Assembly: GCF_014284125.1 (NCBI RefSeq)
Contig: NZ_JACOFX010000001.1
Span: 372,001 to 436,000, forward strand
Reading direction: 5' to 3'
From: Undibacterium umbellatum
GTDB lineage: Bacteria; Pseudomonadota; Gammaproteobacteria; Burkholderiales; Burkholderiaceae_D
DNA: 64,000 bases
The translations under genes and the position numbers were made by a program. Positions 27,010-37,071 of this stretch are shown one piece after another. The notes below the pieces were generated by a model. That model made no database searches. It was given only the letters and a program-made list of their open reading frames with translations, and was not told the DNA's origin. The first letter of the stretch is position 1; each line of letters starts with the position of its first letter.

Positions 27010-27800
27010 ACAGCAGAAACCCCACCATCCACTGCCAGGGTCTGACCAGTGATATGCTTGCCAGCATCACTGGCAAACAGCATGGCTACACCCTTCAAAT
27101 CTTCATCATCACCTATGCGTTGCAGAGGTGCTTCTTTGGCGAGTTTTTCTTCGCCGAGGTTCTCCAGTATGCCCTTGGTCATTTTGGAGGGAAAAAATCC
27201 TGGGGCAATCGCATTCACAGTAATGCCATGCACACCCCATTCACCAGCCAAGGTACGTGTAAAGTTAATGACGGCAGCCTTGGAAGTGTTATAGGCAATC
27301 GTCTGCATGGTGCCAGGTGCATTACCAGCCAGACCAGCGATAGAGGCAATATTGATGATGCGGCCATACTTGCGCGGTATCATCGAACGCTTACCGACAG
27401 CCTGCGAGATCAAAAAGATACTGCGGATATTCAGGTTCATGACCTTGTCCCAGGCATCAACCGGATAATCTTCTGCCGGTGCGCCCCAGGTAGCACCAGC
27501 GTTATTGATGAGGATATCGATATGCCCAAGACGGGATAGTGTTTCATCTACCAATGGTTGTACCGCTGCTTCTTTAGACAAATCGGCAGCAATTGCGCTG
27601 GCATCTATACCACGGCTTTTCAGGTGGGCGACAGCTTCATCCAGGTCAGATTGTTTACGCGAAGACAGCACCACTTTAGCACCCTGCTCACCCAGTGCTT
27701 CTGCCATTTGCAGACCCAGGCCGCGTGAACCACCAGTAATCAGGGCTGTCTTGCCATGCAAGTCAAATAATTGTTGTACTGTACGAATTGCTTTGCTCAT
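27006..27800 (-). CDS. Short-chain dehydrogenase/reductase (SDR)
   Basis: A 264-residue classical SDR. TGGSRGLG is at 22-29 for NAD(P) binding, NNAGATWG follows, and the catalytic YNTSK precedes NAIAPGFFPSKMT. The C-terminus HITGQTLAVDGGVSAV is typical of beta-ketoacyl-ACP reductase-like and 3-hydroxyacyl-CoA dehydrogenase-like SDRs. It probably acts on a 3-hydroxyacyl or related intermediate between the acyl-CoA dehydrogenase and thiolase steps. It starts 96 bases after the acyl-CoA dehydrogenase gene, with a GGAGAC signal upstream. Confidence 0.9.
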   Translation of the reverse strand: MSKAIRTVQQLFDLHGKTALITGGSRGLGLQMAEALGEQGAKVVLSSRKQSDLDEAVAHLKSRGIDASAIAADLSKEAAVQPLVDETLSRLGHIDILINNAGATWGAPAEDYPVDAWDKVMNLNIRSIFLISQAVGKRSMIPRKYGRIINIASIAGLAGNAPGTMQTIAYNTSKAAVINFTRTLAGEWGVHGITVNAIAPGFFPSKMTKGILENLGEEKLAKEAPLQRIGDDEDLKGVAMLFASDAGKHITGQTLAVDGGVSAV

Positions 27801-27896
27801 TTTTTTTGTCTCCAGTATGTGCGACTACCACCTGCCTGCGCGCAGACAGGAAGGGCATCGTTTGTTATGGGTTTTTAATAATTTCAGGGCTATGAT

Positions 27897-29714
27897 TCAG
27901 AACCAGGCATCTTGCATATCGAAAGTCGTCATATCGATATTCGATAGCAAATCCAGCTGAGGATGAACGCGTGGCAATTCCCAGTGGAAGAAGTATTTAC
28001 AAGCCTGCAGTTTGCCGGCATAGAAACCAGCATCATGGTGATTTTCTTTGTTCAGGCATAATGTAGCTTGTTCCAGCCACATCCAGGCAACAACGGCATG
28101 ACCAAAAACCTCAAGATAAGCGGAAGCATTTGCCAGGGTTTTATTGGCATCCCCCACCCCGTGCAATTGCTGGGTAACGCTTGCCAACCTTTGCAGCACA
28201 CGTGCCAGTGATTTAGTATAGGCCAGCAATTCAGGATGTGCGGCAGCTCTCGCCAGGGTCTTGTGCATGATTTCACCCAACGCTTCCAGCGCGGCACCTT
28301 CTTGCATGACAACTTTGCGGCCAAGCAGATCCAGCCCCTGAATACCGTGCGTGCCTTCGTGTATTGGATTGAGGCGGTTGTCGCGGTAAAACTGCTCTAC
28401 ATTATATTCACGGGTGTAGCCATAGCCACCATGGACTTGTATAGCGAGATTATTCGCTTCCAGACACCATTGTGATGGCCAGGATTTGGCGATAGGCGTC
28501 AATATTTCCAGCATCTGTGCTGCGTGGGTACGCGCTTCAGGCGATGGCGCGGTACGCTCTTCGTCGACCAGGCGGGCACAAAACAAATTCAATGCGAGTC
28601 CACCTTCAACATAGGCTTTTTGTGCCAGCAACATGCGCTTGACGTCAGTATGTTCAATGATGGGCACTTGCGGTGCTGCAGGGTCTTTGTTTAGCGGTGC
28701 ACGTCCCTGAGGACGGTTACGGGCATAATCGAGCGCATGCAGATAGCCGGTATAGCCCAGCATGACAGCACCCAAACCGACACCTATACGTGCCTCATTC
28801 ATCATGTGAAACATGTTAGCCATGCCACGGTGCAAAGTGCCTACGAGGTAACCTATCGCGCCAGCTTTTCCTTGCGGCTTGAATTTACCTTCACCAAAAT
28901 TCAGCATGCAATTGGTGGTGCCGCGATACCCCATTTTGTGATTCAGACCAGCCAGCACCACGTCATTACGCTCACCGATGCTACCATCCGAATTCACCAG
29001 TTTTTTCGGCACGATGAAAAGTGAGATACCTTTCACACCAGGTATCAGCTTGCCACTTGCGTCCGGCACCTTGGCCAGCACCAGATGCACGATATTCTCG
29101 GCCAGTTCGTGTTCACCTGCCGATATCCACATCTTGTTACCAGTCAGCCGGTAAGTTCCATCTTCTTGTGGTTCAGCTCTGGTGACGATATCAGACAGGC
29201 TGGAGCCAGCTTGCGGTTCGGACAAACACATGGTACCAAAGAAGCGGCCTTCCAGCATGGGTTTGACAAAGGTCTCTATTTGCTCAGGCGTGCCGCATTT
29301 GAGCAAGGTATTGGCATTGCCGATGGTCAGGAATGGATAAGATGCCGTGCCTACATTCGCGCCTTTGAAATAAGCAAAACCAGCTTTTTCAACGACGCAG
29401 GGTAATTGCATGCCACCGACATCAAAGTCTTGTCCAGCGGCCATCAGGCCTGCTTCGCAAAAGGCTTTCAGGGCCGTCTTCACCTCAGGAATCATATGCA
29501 CTTCTTCGCCATCGAAGTGCGGCTCCTGCTGGTCATTTTTTTTATTGTGGGTAGCGAACAGGTCTGTCGCTATTTGTTCGCAGGTATCAAGAGCGGCATT
29601 GAAAGTTTCGCGGCTATGGTCGGCGAAACGTGGCCTTTGATTCAGTGACTCTACATTCAGCCATTCATACAGCATGAATTCAAGATCACGGCGGGAAAGA
29701 ATTTTAGATTGCAT
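27897..29714 (-). CDS. Acyl-CoA dehydrogenase
   Basis: FAD enzyme that makes the trans-2-enoyl-CoA in beta-oxidation. It has 605 residues, which places it in the long acyl-CoA dehydrogenase group with an extra C-terminal domain (about 470-605). The FAD and substrate blocks are GTMCLSEPQAGSS and MWISAGEHEL. The catalytic-base region is NPIHEGTHGIQGLDLLGRKV (read as NPIHEGTHG followed by IQGLDLLG), with the glutamate of HEG. These enzymes usually take medium to long acyl chains, but the chain length cannot be read here. It lies 90 bases after the thiolase gene. Confidence 0.92.
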   Translation of the reverse strand: MQSKILSRRDLEFMLYEWLNVESLNQRPRFADHSRETFNAALDTCEQIATDLFATHNKKNDQQEPHFDGEEVHMIPEVKTALKAFCEAGLMAAGQDFDVGGMQLPCVVEKAGFAYFKGANVGTASYPFLTIGNANTLLKCGTPEQIETFVKPMLEGRFFGTMCLSEPQAGSSLSDIVTRAEPQEDGTYRLTGNKMWISAGEHELAENIVHLVLAKVPDASGKLIPGVKGISLFIVPKKLVNSDGSIGERNDVVLAGLNHKMGYRGTTNCMLNFGEGKFKPQGKAGAIGYLVGTLHRGMANMFHMMNEARIGVGLGAVMLGYTGYLHALDYARNRPQGRAPLNKDPAAPQVPIIEHTDVKRMLLAQKAYVEGGLALNLFCARLVDEERTAPSPEARTHAAQMLEILTPIAKSWPSQWCLEANNLAIQVHGGYGYTREYNVEQFYRDNRLNPIHEGTHGIQGLDLLGRKVVMQEGAALEALGEIMHKTLARAAAHPELLAYTKSLARVLQRLASVTQQLHGVGDANKTLANASAYLEVFGHAVVAWMWLEQATLCLNKENHHDAGFYAGKLQACKYFFHWELPRVHPQLDLLSNIDMTTFDMQDAWF

Positions 29715-29804
29715 GGCTTTATCTGGACAAAAGAGGTGAGGTACTCATTTTGCCCTGACCGCATGACAACTTCATGCAGTCAGGGCACCCGACATGCATC
29801 CAGC

Positions 29805-30983
29805 TTAGACTACTTCAAACAAACCTGCAGCGCCTTGGCCGCCACCGATACACATGGTCACCACTACATATTTTGCACCACGACGTTTGCCTTCTATCAA
29901 TGCATGGCCAGTCAGGCGCGCGCCTGAAACACCATATGGATGGCCCACTGCAATTGCACCACCATTGACATTCAATTTATCCATAGGGATGCCGAGTTTG
30001 TCCGCACAATACAAGACTTGCACGGCAAATGCCTCGTTCAATTCCCACAAGCCTATGTCTTCAACTTTGAGCCCAGCTTTTTTCAATAATTTTGGAATGG
30101 CAAACACTGGGCCTATACCCATTTCATCCGGTTCGCAACCAGCGACAGCAAAGCCGCGGAAAATACCCAGTGGCTGCAAGCCCTTGGCTTCAGCCAATTT
30201 GCTGTTCATCAGAATGGCAACAGATGCACCGTCGGAAAACTGGCTGGCATTTCCAGCAGTAATAACACCGCCTGGAACGGCAGTACGGATTTTGGAGACA
30301 CCTTCAAGTGTTGTATCTGCACGTATGCCTTCATCTGCAGAAATAGTCACTTCTTTGGTAACCAGCATGCCAGTCGCTTTATCTGCAACGCCCATGATGG
30401 TCGTCATCGGCACGATCTCAGCATCAAACAGGCCGGCGGCTTGTGCAGCGGCTGCGCGCAACTGGCTTTGTACGCCGTACTCATCCTGACGTTCGCGTGG
30501 GATACCATAGCGCTTGGCAACTGTCTCTGCGGTCTGCAGCATAGGCCAGTAAACTTCTGGCTTGTGTTGCTTCAACCAGGTTTCAACAATCATGTGGCTA
30601 TTGGCTTCGTTTTGTACGCAAGAAATAGATTCGACACCGCCTGCCGCATATACATCGCCTTCACCTGCAATAATTCTTTGTGCTGCGAGAGCAATGGTCT
30701 GCAAACCTGAAGAGCAAAAACGATTGACCGTCATGCCAGCAGTAGTTACCGGGCAACCTGCACGCAAAGCGATCTGACGGGCGATATTGCTGCCAGTTGC
30801 ACCTTCTGGTGTTGCGCAACCCATGATGACATCTTCCACTTCACCTGCTTCAATCTTTGCGCGGGTAATGGCTGCATTCAATACATGACCACCCATAGTG
30901 GCACCATGCGTCATGTTGAAAGCACCTTTCCAGGATTTTGCAAGGCCTGTGCGGGCGGTGGATACGATAACTGCGTCAGACAT
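29805..30983 (-). CDS. Acetyl-CoA acyltransferase (thiolase)
   Basis: Cleaves 3-ketoacyl-CoA with CoA to acetyl-CoA and a shortened acyl-CoA, or runs in reverse. The 392-residue protein has the nucleophilic Cys90 in [10 protein letters not shown], the histidine in [11 protein letters not shown], and the second cysteine in [20 protein letters not shown] lies close upstream of the ATG. It is the first gene of the eleven-gene operon and faces the divergent MHS transporter. The GHPYG sequence, with Tyr in place of the common Leu or Ile, is a variant often seen in FadA-like degradative thiolases. Confidence 0.93.
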   Translation of the reverse strand: MSDAVIVSTARTGLAKSWKGAFNMTHGATMGGHVLNAAITRAKIEAGEVEDVIMGCATPEGATGSNIARQIALRAGCPVTTAGMTVNRFCSSGLQTIALAAQRIIAGEGDVYAAGGVESISCVQNEANSHMIVETWLKQHKPEVYWPMLQTAETVAKRYGIPRERQDEYGVQSQLRAAAAQAAGLFDAEIVPMTTIMGVADKATGMLVTKEVTISADEGIRADTTLEGVSKIRTAVPGGVITAGNASQFSDGASVAILMNSKLAEAKGLQPLGIFRGFAVAGCEPDEMGIGPVFAIPKLLKKAGLKVEDIGLWELNEAFAVQVLYCADKLGIPMDKLNVNGGAIAVGHPYGVSGARLTGHALIEGKRRGAKYVVVTMCIGGGQGAAGLFEVV

Positions 30984-31392
30984 GTAGATCTCCTGATTAA
31001 TATAAGTATGTGTACAGGCTGGAACTGCTGATAACCATCATAAATAGTAATTTGCCCTTTGCAAACCAACATGCAGGAACAAACTTCCATAGCCCTGTTT
31101 TGCTTGAATCGAAATGCCGGAATAAAAGCCTTTAGATCAAGCGCAAAAAAGAGAATATCACATTTTAGTACGACCGTTCGCAAATTAATTTCATCTCATT
31201 CTACTCATCAATATTGCTCTTTTTTACATAATCAGGATAGCTATTTTGTAAGTTTCTGTAAGTTTCAAGCAAGCAAGCCGTAAGTTTCAGCTTGCACACT
31301 TTGCTTGCAATAAAAATTATGTCGGAAATGTGATTGTATGTTTCTGACCATTTTTTAGCACACTTAATATACTTAAAAAACAGGAGACAAGC
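30984..31392. promoter_or_regulatory. Divergent control region between thiolase operon and MHS transporter
   Basis: A 409-base gap with no credible gene. It is AT-rich next to the transporter and holds three copies of GTAAGTTTC plus several GCAAGC/GCTTGC hexamers between 31247 and 31310. AGGAGACA precedes the transporter ATG. The spacing suggests promoters for both directions, with the repeats nearer the transporter. No regulator gene is adjacent, so the controlling protein is unknown. Confidence 0.5.
31247..31288 (+). repeat. Three direct repeats of GTAAGTTTC
   Basis: Exact copies lie at 31248-31256, 31258-31266 and 31280-31288. The start-to-start spacings are 10 and 22 bases, near one and two helical turns, so all copies would face the same side of the DNA. 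GCAAGC (31273-31278) and GCTTGC (31290-31295) flank the third copy as an inverted repeat. This pattern suits cooperative binding of a regulator. Confidence 0.6.
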
Positions 31393-33057
31393 ATGGCGAC
31401 AGCACCTATCGCAAAGTCAGGCGGCATGACATCCGAAGAACGCAAGGTTATATTTGCTTCTTCGCTGGGCACCGTCTTTGAATGGTACGATTTTTATCTA
31501 TACGGCTCACTCGCATCCATCATTGCCAAACAGTTCTTTGCCGGCACTGACCCCAACACGGCCTTCATCTTTGCATTGCTGGCATTTGCTGCAGGTTTTA
31601 TCGTACGCCCCTTTGGCGCACTGGTGTTCGGACGCCTTGGCGACATGATAGGCCGCAAGTACACCTTCCTGGTCACCATCCTGATCATGGGTGCATCCAC
31701 CTTTTGCGTGGGCTTGTTGCCCAACTATGCAACCATAGGTATTGCTGCGCCGGTTATCCTGATCACTTTGCGTATCCTGCAAGGTCTGGCGCTCGGTGGT
31801 GAATATGGCGGTGCGGCAACCTATGTGGCAGAACATGCGCCGCATGGCAAGCGCGGCGCCTTCACAGCATGGATACAGACGACAGCTACGCTGGGCCTGT
31901 TCCTGTCCCTGATGGTGATTCTTGGTACTCGCATGGCAATTGGTGAAGAAGAATTTGCTAGCTGGGGCTGGCGCATCCCTTTCCTGGTCTCGGTTTTCTT
32001 GTTGGCAATTTCTGTATGGATCCGTTTGTCCATGAATGAATCGCCAGCCTTTGCGAAAATGAAGGCCGAGGGGAAAACGTCCAAAGCGCCTTTGACAGAA
32101 TCTTTCGGTCAATGGAAAAACCTGAAGATCGTTATTCTGGCATTGCTGGGTTTGACTGCCGGTCAGGCGGTGGTCTGGTACACAGGGCAATTCTATGCTT
32201 TGTTCTTCCTGCAGCAAACATTGAAAGTGGACGGCCCTACTGCCAACATCCTGATTGCAGCATCCTTGGTAATTGGTACGCCATTCTTTATCGTGTTTGG
32301 TTCCTTGTCCGATAAAATCGGCCGCAAACCTATCATTATGGCTGGCTGTTTGATCGCTGCATTAACCTACTTCCCTATCTTCAGCGCATTGACGCATTAT
32401 GCCAACCCTGCGCTAGAGGCAGCATTGAAAAATGCACCAGTCGTGGTCACTGCAGACCCAGGTGATTGCCAATTCCAGTTCAACCCTACCGGCACGAAGA
32501 AATTTACCTCTTCCTGCGACATCGTCAAGGCTAAGTTGGCCGCAGCTTCAGTCAATTATTCGAATGAAGTTGCTGCACCTGGAACCATTGCCTCTGTTAA
32601 AGTTGGTGACAAAGTCATCACTTCATACAACGCCAACGGCTTGCCAAAAGACGAAGCAGCTGCAAAAGACAAGGCTTTCTCCAAAGAGCTGGCTGAGTCA
32701 ATTAAAGCTGCAGGCTACCCAGCAAAAGCTGACCCTGCACAAGTCAACAAACCTATGGTCTTGCTCTTGCTGGTCATATTGGTGCTGTATGTAACGATGG
32801 TATACGGTCCTATCGCTGCGATGCTGGTGGAAATGTTCCCAACCCGCATACGCTACACTTCGATGTCCCTGCCTTACCATATCGGTAACGGCTGGTTTGG
32901 TGGTTTGCTGCCAACCACAGCATTTGCTCTGGTGGCTTTCAAGGGCGATATTTACTACGGCTTGTGGTACCCAATCATCATCGCTCTGGCAACATTTGTT
33001 ATTGGCGTCTTCTTCGTCAAAGAAACCAAAGATAATGATATCTATGCGGCTGATTGA
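31393..33057 (+). CDS. MHS-family (metabolite:H+ symporter) MFS transporter
   Basis: A 554-residue inner-membrane transporter of the MHS group, related to ShiA, ProP and KgtP. It has the family start EWYDFYLYGSLA, the loop motif GRLGDMIGRKYT between helices 2 and 3, and LGGEYGGAATYVAEH. About 115 residues (roughly 337-453) form a soluble, lysine- and alanine-rich insert with two cysteines before the last helices. This makes the protein longer than the usual 430-450 residues. Given its position opposite an acyl-CoA operon, it may import the organic acid that the operon degrades. The substrate is not readable from sequence. Confidence 0.88.
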   Translation: MATAPIAKSGGMTSEERKVIFASSLGTVFEWYDFYLYGSLASIIAKQFFAGTDPNTAFIFALLAFAAGFIVRPFGALVFGRLGDMIGRKYTFLVTILIMGASTFCVGLLPNYATIGIAAPVILITLRILQGLALGGEYGGAATYVAEHAPHGKRGAFTAWIQTTATLGLFLSLMVILGTRMAIGEEEFASWGWRIPFLVSVFLLAISVWIRLSMNESPAFAKMKAEGKTSKAPLTESFGQWKNLKIVILALLGLTAGQAVVWYTGQFYALFFLQQTLKVDGPTANILIAASLVIGTPFFIVFGSLSDKIGRKPIIMAGCLIAALTYFPIFSALTHYANPALEAALKNAPVVVTADPGDCQFQFNPTGTKKFTSSCDIVKAKLAAASVNYSNEVAAPGTIASVKVGDKVITSYNANGLPKDEAAAKDKAFSKELAESIKAAGYPAKADPAQVNKPMVLLLLVILVLYVTMVYGPIAAMLVEMFPTRIRYTSMSLPYHIGNGWFGGLLPTTAFALVAFKGDIYYGLWYPIIIALATFVIGVFFVKETKDNDIYAAD

Positions 33058-33095
33058 TATTAGCTGAGTTCAACCAAGCAATACGCAAGAAACAC

Positions 33096-33130
33096 AAAAG
33101 CCCGCTCGTCAAATGACGAGCGGGCTTTTT
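33096..33130. terminator. Bidirectional intrinsic terminator
   Basis: AAAAGCCCGCTCGTC (33096-33110) pairs perfectly with GACGAGCGGGCTTTT (33115-33129) around an AAAT loop. T-runs on the plus strand and the A-run read as T on the minus strand flank the stem. It serves both the MHS transporter and the convergent LD-carboxypeptidase gene. Confidence 0.92.
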
Positions 33131-33142
33131 CAATTTGCTTAT

Positions 33143-34048
33143 CTACAAAGTGTAATGCATATGCAAACTGGCTTGCCCCGCAACAACTTTCAATTGAGCA
33201 TCACTGCCAACCACCAGACTTGCGCGGGTCGATACATGCCCAAATGGCAGACCAGTTATCAATGGCACCCCAATTAGGCTGCCTATATAAGCTAACATGG
33301 CATTGAAGTCATAGCCGTTATCATGCACAGCCAGTTTGTAGGCGGAAAAGTTGCCGAGGACTATGGCTTTTTGCTTATTCAGTACACCGGCAAAATGCAA
33401 TTGCAACAGCATGCGTTCTATGCGATATGGGTGCTCGCCTATGTCTTCCAGGAACAATATACCGTCTTGGACTTCAGACCAGTATGGCGTGCCAATAGCA
33501 TGCGTCAACATGGCCAGGTTCCCCCCCCATAACTTGCCCTGCACCAGCACTTCTTGATCTGTGCCGGTTTCAAATTCGACGACGTGTGTGGAATTACTGA
33601 CGCATGATTTGAATTGTTGCAGTGTATATTCAACTGGCTGTTCACGTATGTAATCATCGCACAGCATGGGGCCGGCAACACTCATTCGCCCACGTTGCAA
33701 CATTGCAAGATGAAGCAGAGTGAAATCACTGTAACCAACAAAGCACTTGCCGCTATTTGCCAACAAGTCAAAGTTAATCAATGGCATCAGTCTTGACATG
33801 CCATAGCTACCACGCAGGGCCATGACTATCTGCACATCAGGATTATGCGCAGCTTCATGAATTTGCCTGACACGTTCGGCATCAGTCGCACCAAAGCGCT
33901 GGAATTTAGCATCAGCTTCATAGTAGCTGTGCACCTTAAAACCTTGTCCGGCCAAACGCTGCAAGCCACGGCCTATGAGACTGTCATCCAAAGGAGCACC
34001 GCTAGGGGCTATGATGGCGATTCCGGTTTGTGTGCTTTGTTCTAGCAT
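33143..34048 (-). CDS. LD-carboxypeptidase (peptidase family S66)
   Basis: A 301-residue serine peptidase of family S66, which removes the terminal D-alanine from murein tetrapeptides during cell-wall recycling. The nucleophile elbow is FVGYSDFT, with Ser107. The catalytic glutamate and histidine are in FLEDIGEHPYR and LPFGHVSTR. It is cytoplasmic, with no signal peptide. MccF-type self-immunity peptidases belong to the same family, but no microcin genes are nearby, so a recycling role is more likely. A run of eight G residues on the coding strand (33531-33538) codes for part of LWGGN. Confidence 0.88.
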   Translation of the reverse strand: MLEQSTQTGIAIIAPSGAPLDDSLIGRGLQRLAGQGFKVHSYYEADAKFQRFGATDAERVRQIHEAAHNPDVQIVMALRGSYGMSRLMPLINFDLLANSGKCFVGYSDFTLLHLAMLQRGRMSVAGPMLCDDYIREQPVEYTLQQFKSCVSNSTHVVEFETGTDQEVLVQGKLWGGNLAMLTHAIGTPYWSEVQDGILFLEDIGEHPYRIERMLLQLHFAGVLNKQKAIVLGNFSAYKLAVHDNGYDFNAMLAYIGSLIGVPLITGLPFGHVSTRASLVVGSDAQLKVVAGQASLHMHYTL

Positions 34049-34088
34049 AGTGTGCTTCAGTCTTGTGTAGAGGATGAGTTCTCAGTAG

Positions 34089-35056
<968 letters not shown>

Positions 35057-35062
35057 GAAAAC

Positions 35063-35698
35063 TCAAGGAATCTGTAATAGTTTATGGGTTTGCAAACTCA
35101 GCTTCCATTGCGGATGCTGTTTGCAGAATTCAATTGCGAGACGCAAATTATCGTCTCTTAAAGGGCCATCCATGGCTTGTACAAAGTAATGTTCAAAATC
35201 AAGATTTGCATATGCTGCCATGTCCTGACCAAACTGCGGGATCACCACCTTGAGCTCACTACCCTTGCGCACGACCAGTTCTGAACCCATTTTAGGGCTG
35301 ACACAAATCCAGTCCACACCTTCAGGCACAGGCAAAGTACCATTGGTTTCTATGGCAATCTCAAAACCCACTGCATGCATGGCATCAATCAAGGAAGCAT
35401 CAAGTTGCAACAAGGGTTCGCCACCAGTAAACACCACATACTTACTTGCAGTATAGGCCACTGGCCACAAAGCATTGATCGTCGCAGCCAGCTCGGCGGC
35501 CAGCTTGAACTTGCCACCACCCTCGCCGTTTGTACCAACAAAATCAGTATCACAAAACTGACAAACCGCAGTTGACCTGTCTTCTTCGCGCCCCGACCAC
35601 AAGTTGCAGCCAGAAAAACGACAAAACACTGCCGGGCGCCCGGCATGATTGCCCTCGCCCTGTAGAGTATAAAAAATTTCTTTGACGCTATAAGTCAC
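35063..35698 (-). CDS. queE: 7-carboxy-7-deazaguanine synthase
   Basis: Radical SAM enzyme for the ring-contraction step of queuosine synthesis, acting after QueD. The 211-residue protein has the QueE variant of the iron-sulfur motif: Cys31, then 14 residues, then Cys46 and Cys49 (GCNLWSG and CQFCDTDFVGT). The start codon is GTG at 35698, preceded by GGGAATAAGAC. TGGEPLLQLD is the SAM-binding GGE motif. It is the first gene of queE-queD-tadA. No preQ1 riboswitch could be identified upstream. Confidence 0.92.
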   Translation of the reverse strand: MTYSVKEIFYTLQGEGNHAGRPAVFCRFSGCNLWSGREEDRSTAVCQFCDTDFVGTNGEGGGKFKLAAELAATINALWPVAYTASKYVVFTGGEPLLQLDASLIDAMHAVGFEIAIETNGTLPVPEGVDWICVSPKMGSELVVRKGSELKVVIPQFGQDMAAYANLDFEHYFVQAMDGPLRDDNLRLAIEFCKQHPQWKLSLQTHKLLQIP

Positions 35699-35990
35699 GT
35701 CTTATTCCCGCATGATTGTCAGCAGCAACTTTAAAGGCTGCACAGGCAAGGCTTTTGACAAAGCCGCTCTCTTTTTAACTGCATGAAAAAATGCAGTATA
35801 TGAAATTTAGTGCGTTTTTGGAACGCAAAAGGGACACATGATACCACGGAGTGCCATATTGGCCTTCTTGCTTCGACGAAACTCAGGGCTAATCGCCTGA
35901 GCCCTTTTGAAATTTTATCAAGAAAATATCAATTCCCCAAAATGAGCCAAGGCTTGCCTGACGTACCCAAAAAGAAAAAGCAAAGTCCGC
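35699..35990. other. Intergenic region upstream of queE
   Basis: 292 bases between queE and the lipoprotein gene. ACTGCAT (35778-35784) and ATGCAGT (35791-35797) make a perfect 7-bp hairpin with an A-rich loop, and AGGGCT (35885-35890) pairs with AGCCCT (35900-35905) ahead of TTTT. The second may be a plus-strand terminator without an identified upstream gene. The queE promoter should lie here, but I could not fix its boxes. Confidence 0.35.
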
Positions 35991-36767
35991 TTACTTGGAT
36001 TTACGCTCAGAAACTAGAATACTAGCAACTTCATTTGCAGTGTATTGCTTTGTACTGACAATTGCTGCTCCAGCACTATTTCGTAAATCGAGTCGCACAC
36101 TTCCATCACCAAGGCTGGCAATAGTGATGTTTGAGCCATCCTTTGCATTTACTATATGAGGAACATCAAGGCCTTGTCGATTGACATCAGTTAATTCAAG
36201 ATTAAATTCGGTGGTAACGATTTTGACCGGGTCAGGAGCTTGAATTGAACTTCGCGAATAGGTATTTGCTATCCCATTTACTAAATAGGAATATGAAAAA
36301 GTATTTGGATTACGATATCCACTTAGGTAGCGGCCATTTAATTCCTGATCCTGCGTATCATCAGCCATGCGGTATTTCAGCTTTTGAAAAGTTAAACTCT
36401 GCTGGAAGAGAATGCCGATGGTGTCACTGTCGAGCATACCAGAAAAAATAATCCCCTTCGACGTTGCACATTTATCAAACTCGAAGCGAATGGAGGCAAA
36501 ATTTTTGATTGTGCCACCGTTGGGGCAAGCTATTATTGCCGACGTCGACCAGTCCGCAAGCAATCGAAAATCAAGAAGCAACTGCATTTCCTTCACAGTG
36601 CGGTATTGCTCCAGCAGATAAGTTGCAAATAGCCGATCAAAATTACTGGCATTTAGCTCCTTCACGATCACCTGCTCACTTGGCGCACTACCCTGGCTAC
36701 CACCGCCGCAAGAAGCGAATGCGCAGCAAATGAGAATTGACAGACTGAATTTACGGAATAAGGTCAT
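35991..36767 (-). CDS. Hypothetical lipoprotein
   Basis: A 258-residue protein with a lipoprotein signal: basic MTLFRK, a hydrophobic stretch, and the lipobox-like FASC with Cys20, followed by a GGGSQGS linker. The mature part has no family I recognise. It has paired cysteines far apart, and sequences such as GRYLSGYRNPNTFSYSYLVNG suggest a beta-rich fold. It would be anchored in the inner or outer membrane facing the periplasm. It stands alone, between guaA and queE, with no partner genes. Confidence 0.75.
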   Translation of the reverse strand: MTLFRKFSLSILICCAFASCGGGSQGSAPSEQVIVKELNASNFDRLFATYLLEQYRTVKEMQLLLDFRLLADWSTSAIIACPNGGTIKNFASIRFEFDKCATSKGIIFSGMLDSDTIGILFQQSLTFQKLKYRMADDTQDQELNGRYLSGYRNPNTFSYSYLVNGIANTYSRSSIQAPDPVKIVTTEFNLELTDVNRQGLDVPHIVNAKDGSNITIASLGDGSVRLDLRNSAGAAIVSTKQYTANEVASILVSERKSK

Positions 36768-37071
36768 AGGGTTAGTGTAGTGAGCAAAAACGTATGAATT
36801 TAAGGCCTGACTAGATCTGCGTAAAACTGCTCCGACACAGTCGCGCCACCTGGTGGCAGATGCGTACAGTCTATAGCAATGCGCCAGAATATAATTTTTA
36901 CGCGCGATTCCCGAAGGGCATAAACTACATCAAAATACTATCATCTATAGATATATGGAACACGTATTTTTGACAATAAATATTGCCAGACCAAAAATGC
37001 AAAAGCCCGCAATGACGCGAGCTTCCGGGGTGTTTCGTGCTTTTAGTTGCCTGATGTTGCCAGACCTAAAA
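36768..37071. other. Intergenic region after guaA
   Basis: 304 bases with no credible gene. It contains the guaA terminator near its right end. GCCACC (36845-36850) and GGTGGC (36852-36857) form a near-perfect palindrome around one base. TTGCCAGACC occurs at 36983-36992 and again at 37057-37066. The left part probably holds the lipoprotein promoter. Nothing else was seen. Confidence 0.4.
36990..37024 (-). terminator. Intrinsic terminator of guaA
   Basis: On the minus strand AAGCTCGC (37024-37017) pairs with GCGGGCTT (37010-37003) over a 6-base loop, with one G-T wobble. T-rich sequence (TTGCATTTTTGG) follows. It lies 48 bases after the guaA stop. Confidence 0.75.

Noticed and set aside
31247-31310. 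CRISPR-like array
   Set aside because: The repeat unit is only nine bases and the spacings are 1 and 13 bases, so this is an operator-type repeat and not a CRISPR.
35699-35990. preQ1 riboswitch upstream of queE
   Set aside because: I looked for the small pseudoknot with an A-rich tail next to queE and did not find the pattern. The A-loop hairpin at 35778-35797 is too simple and lies about 80 bases away.
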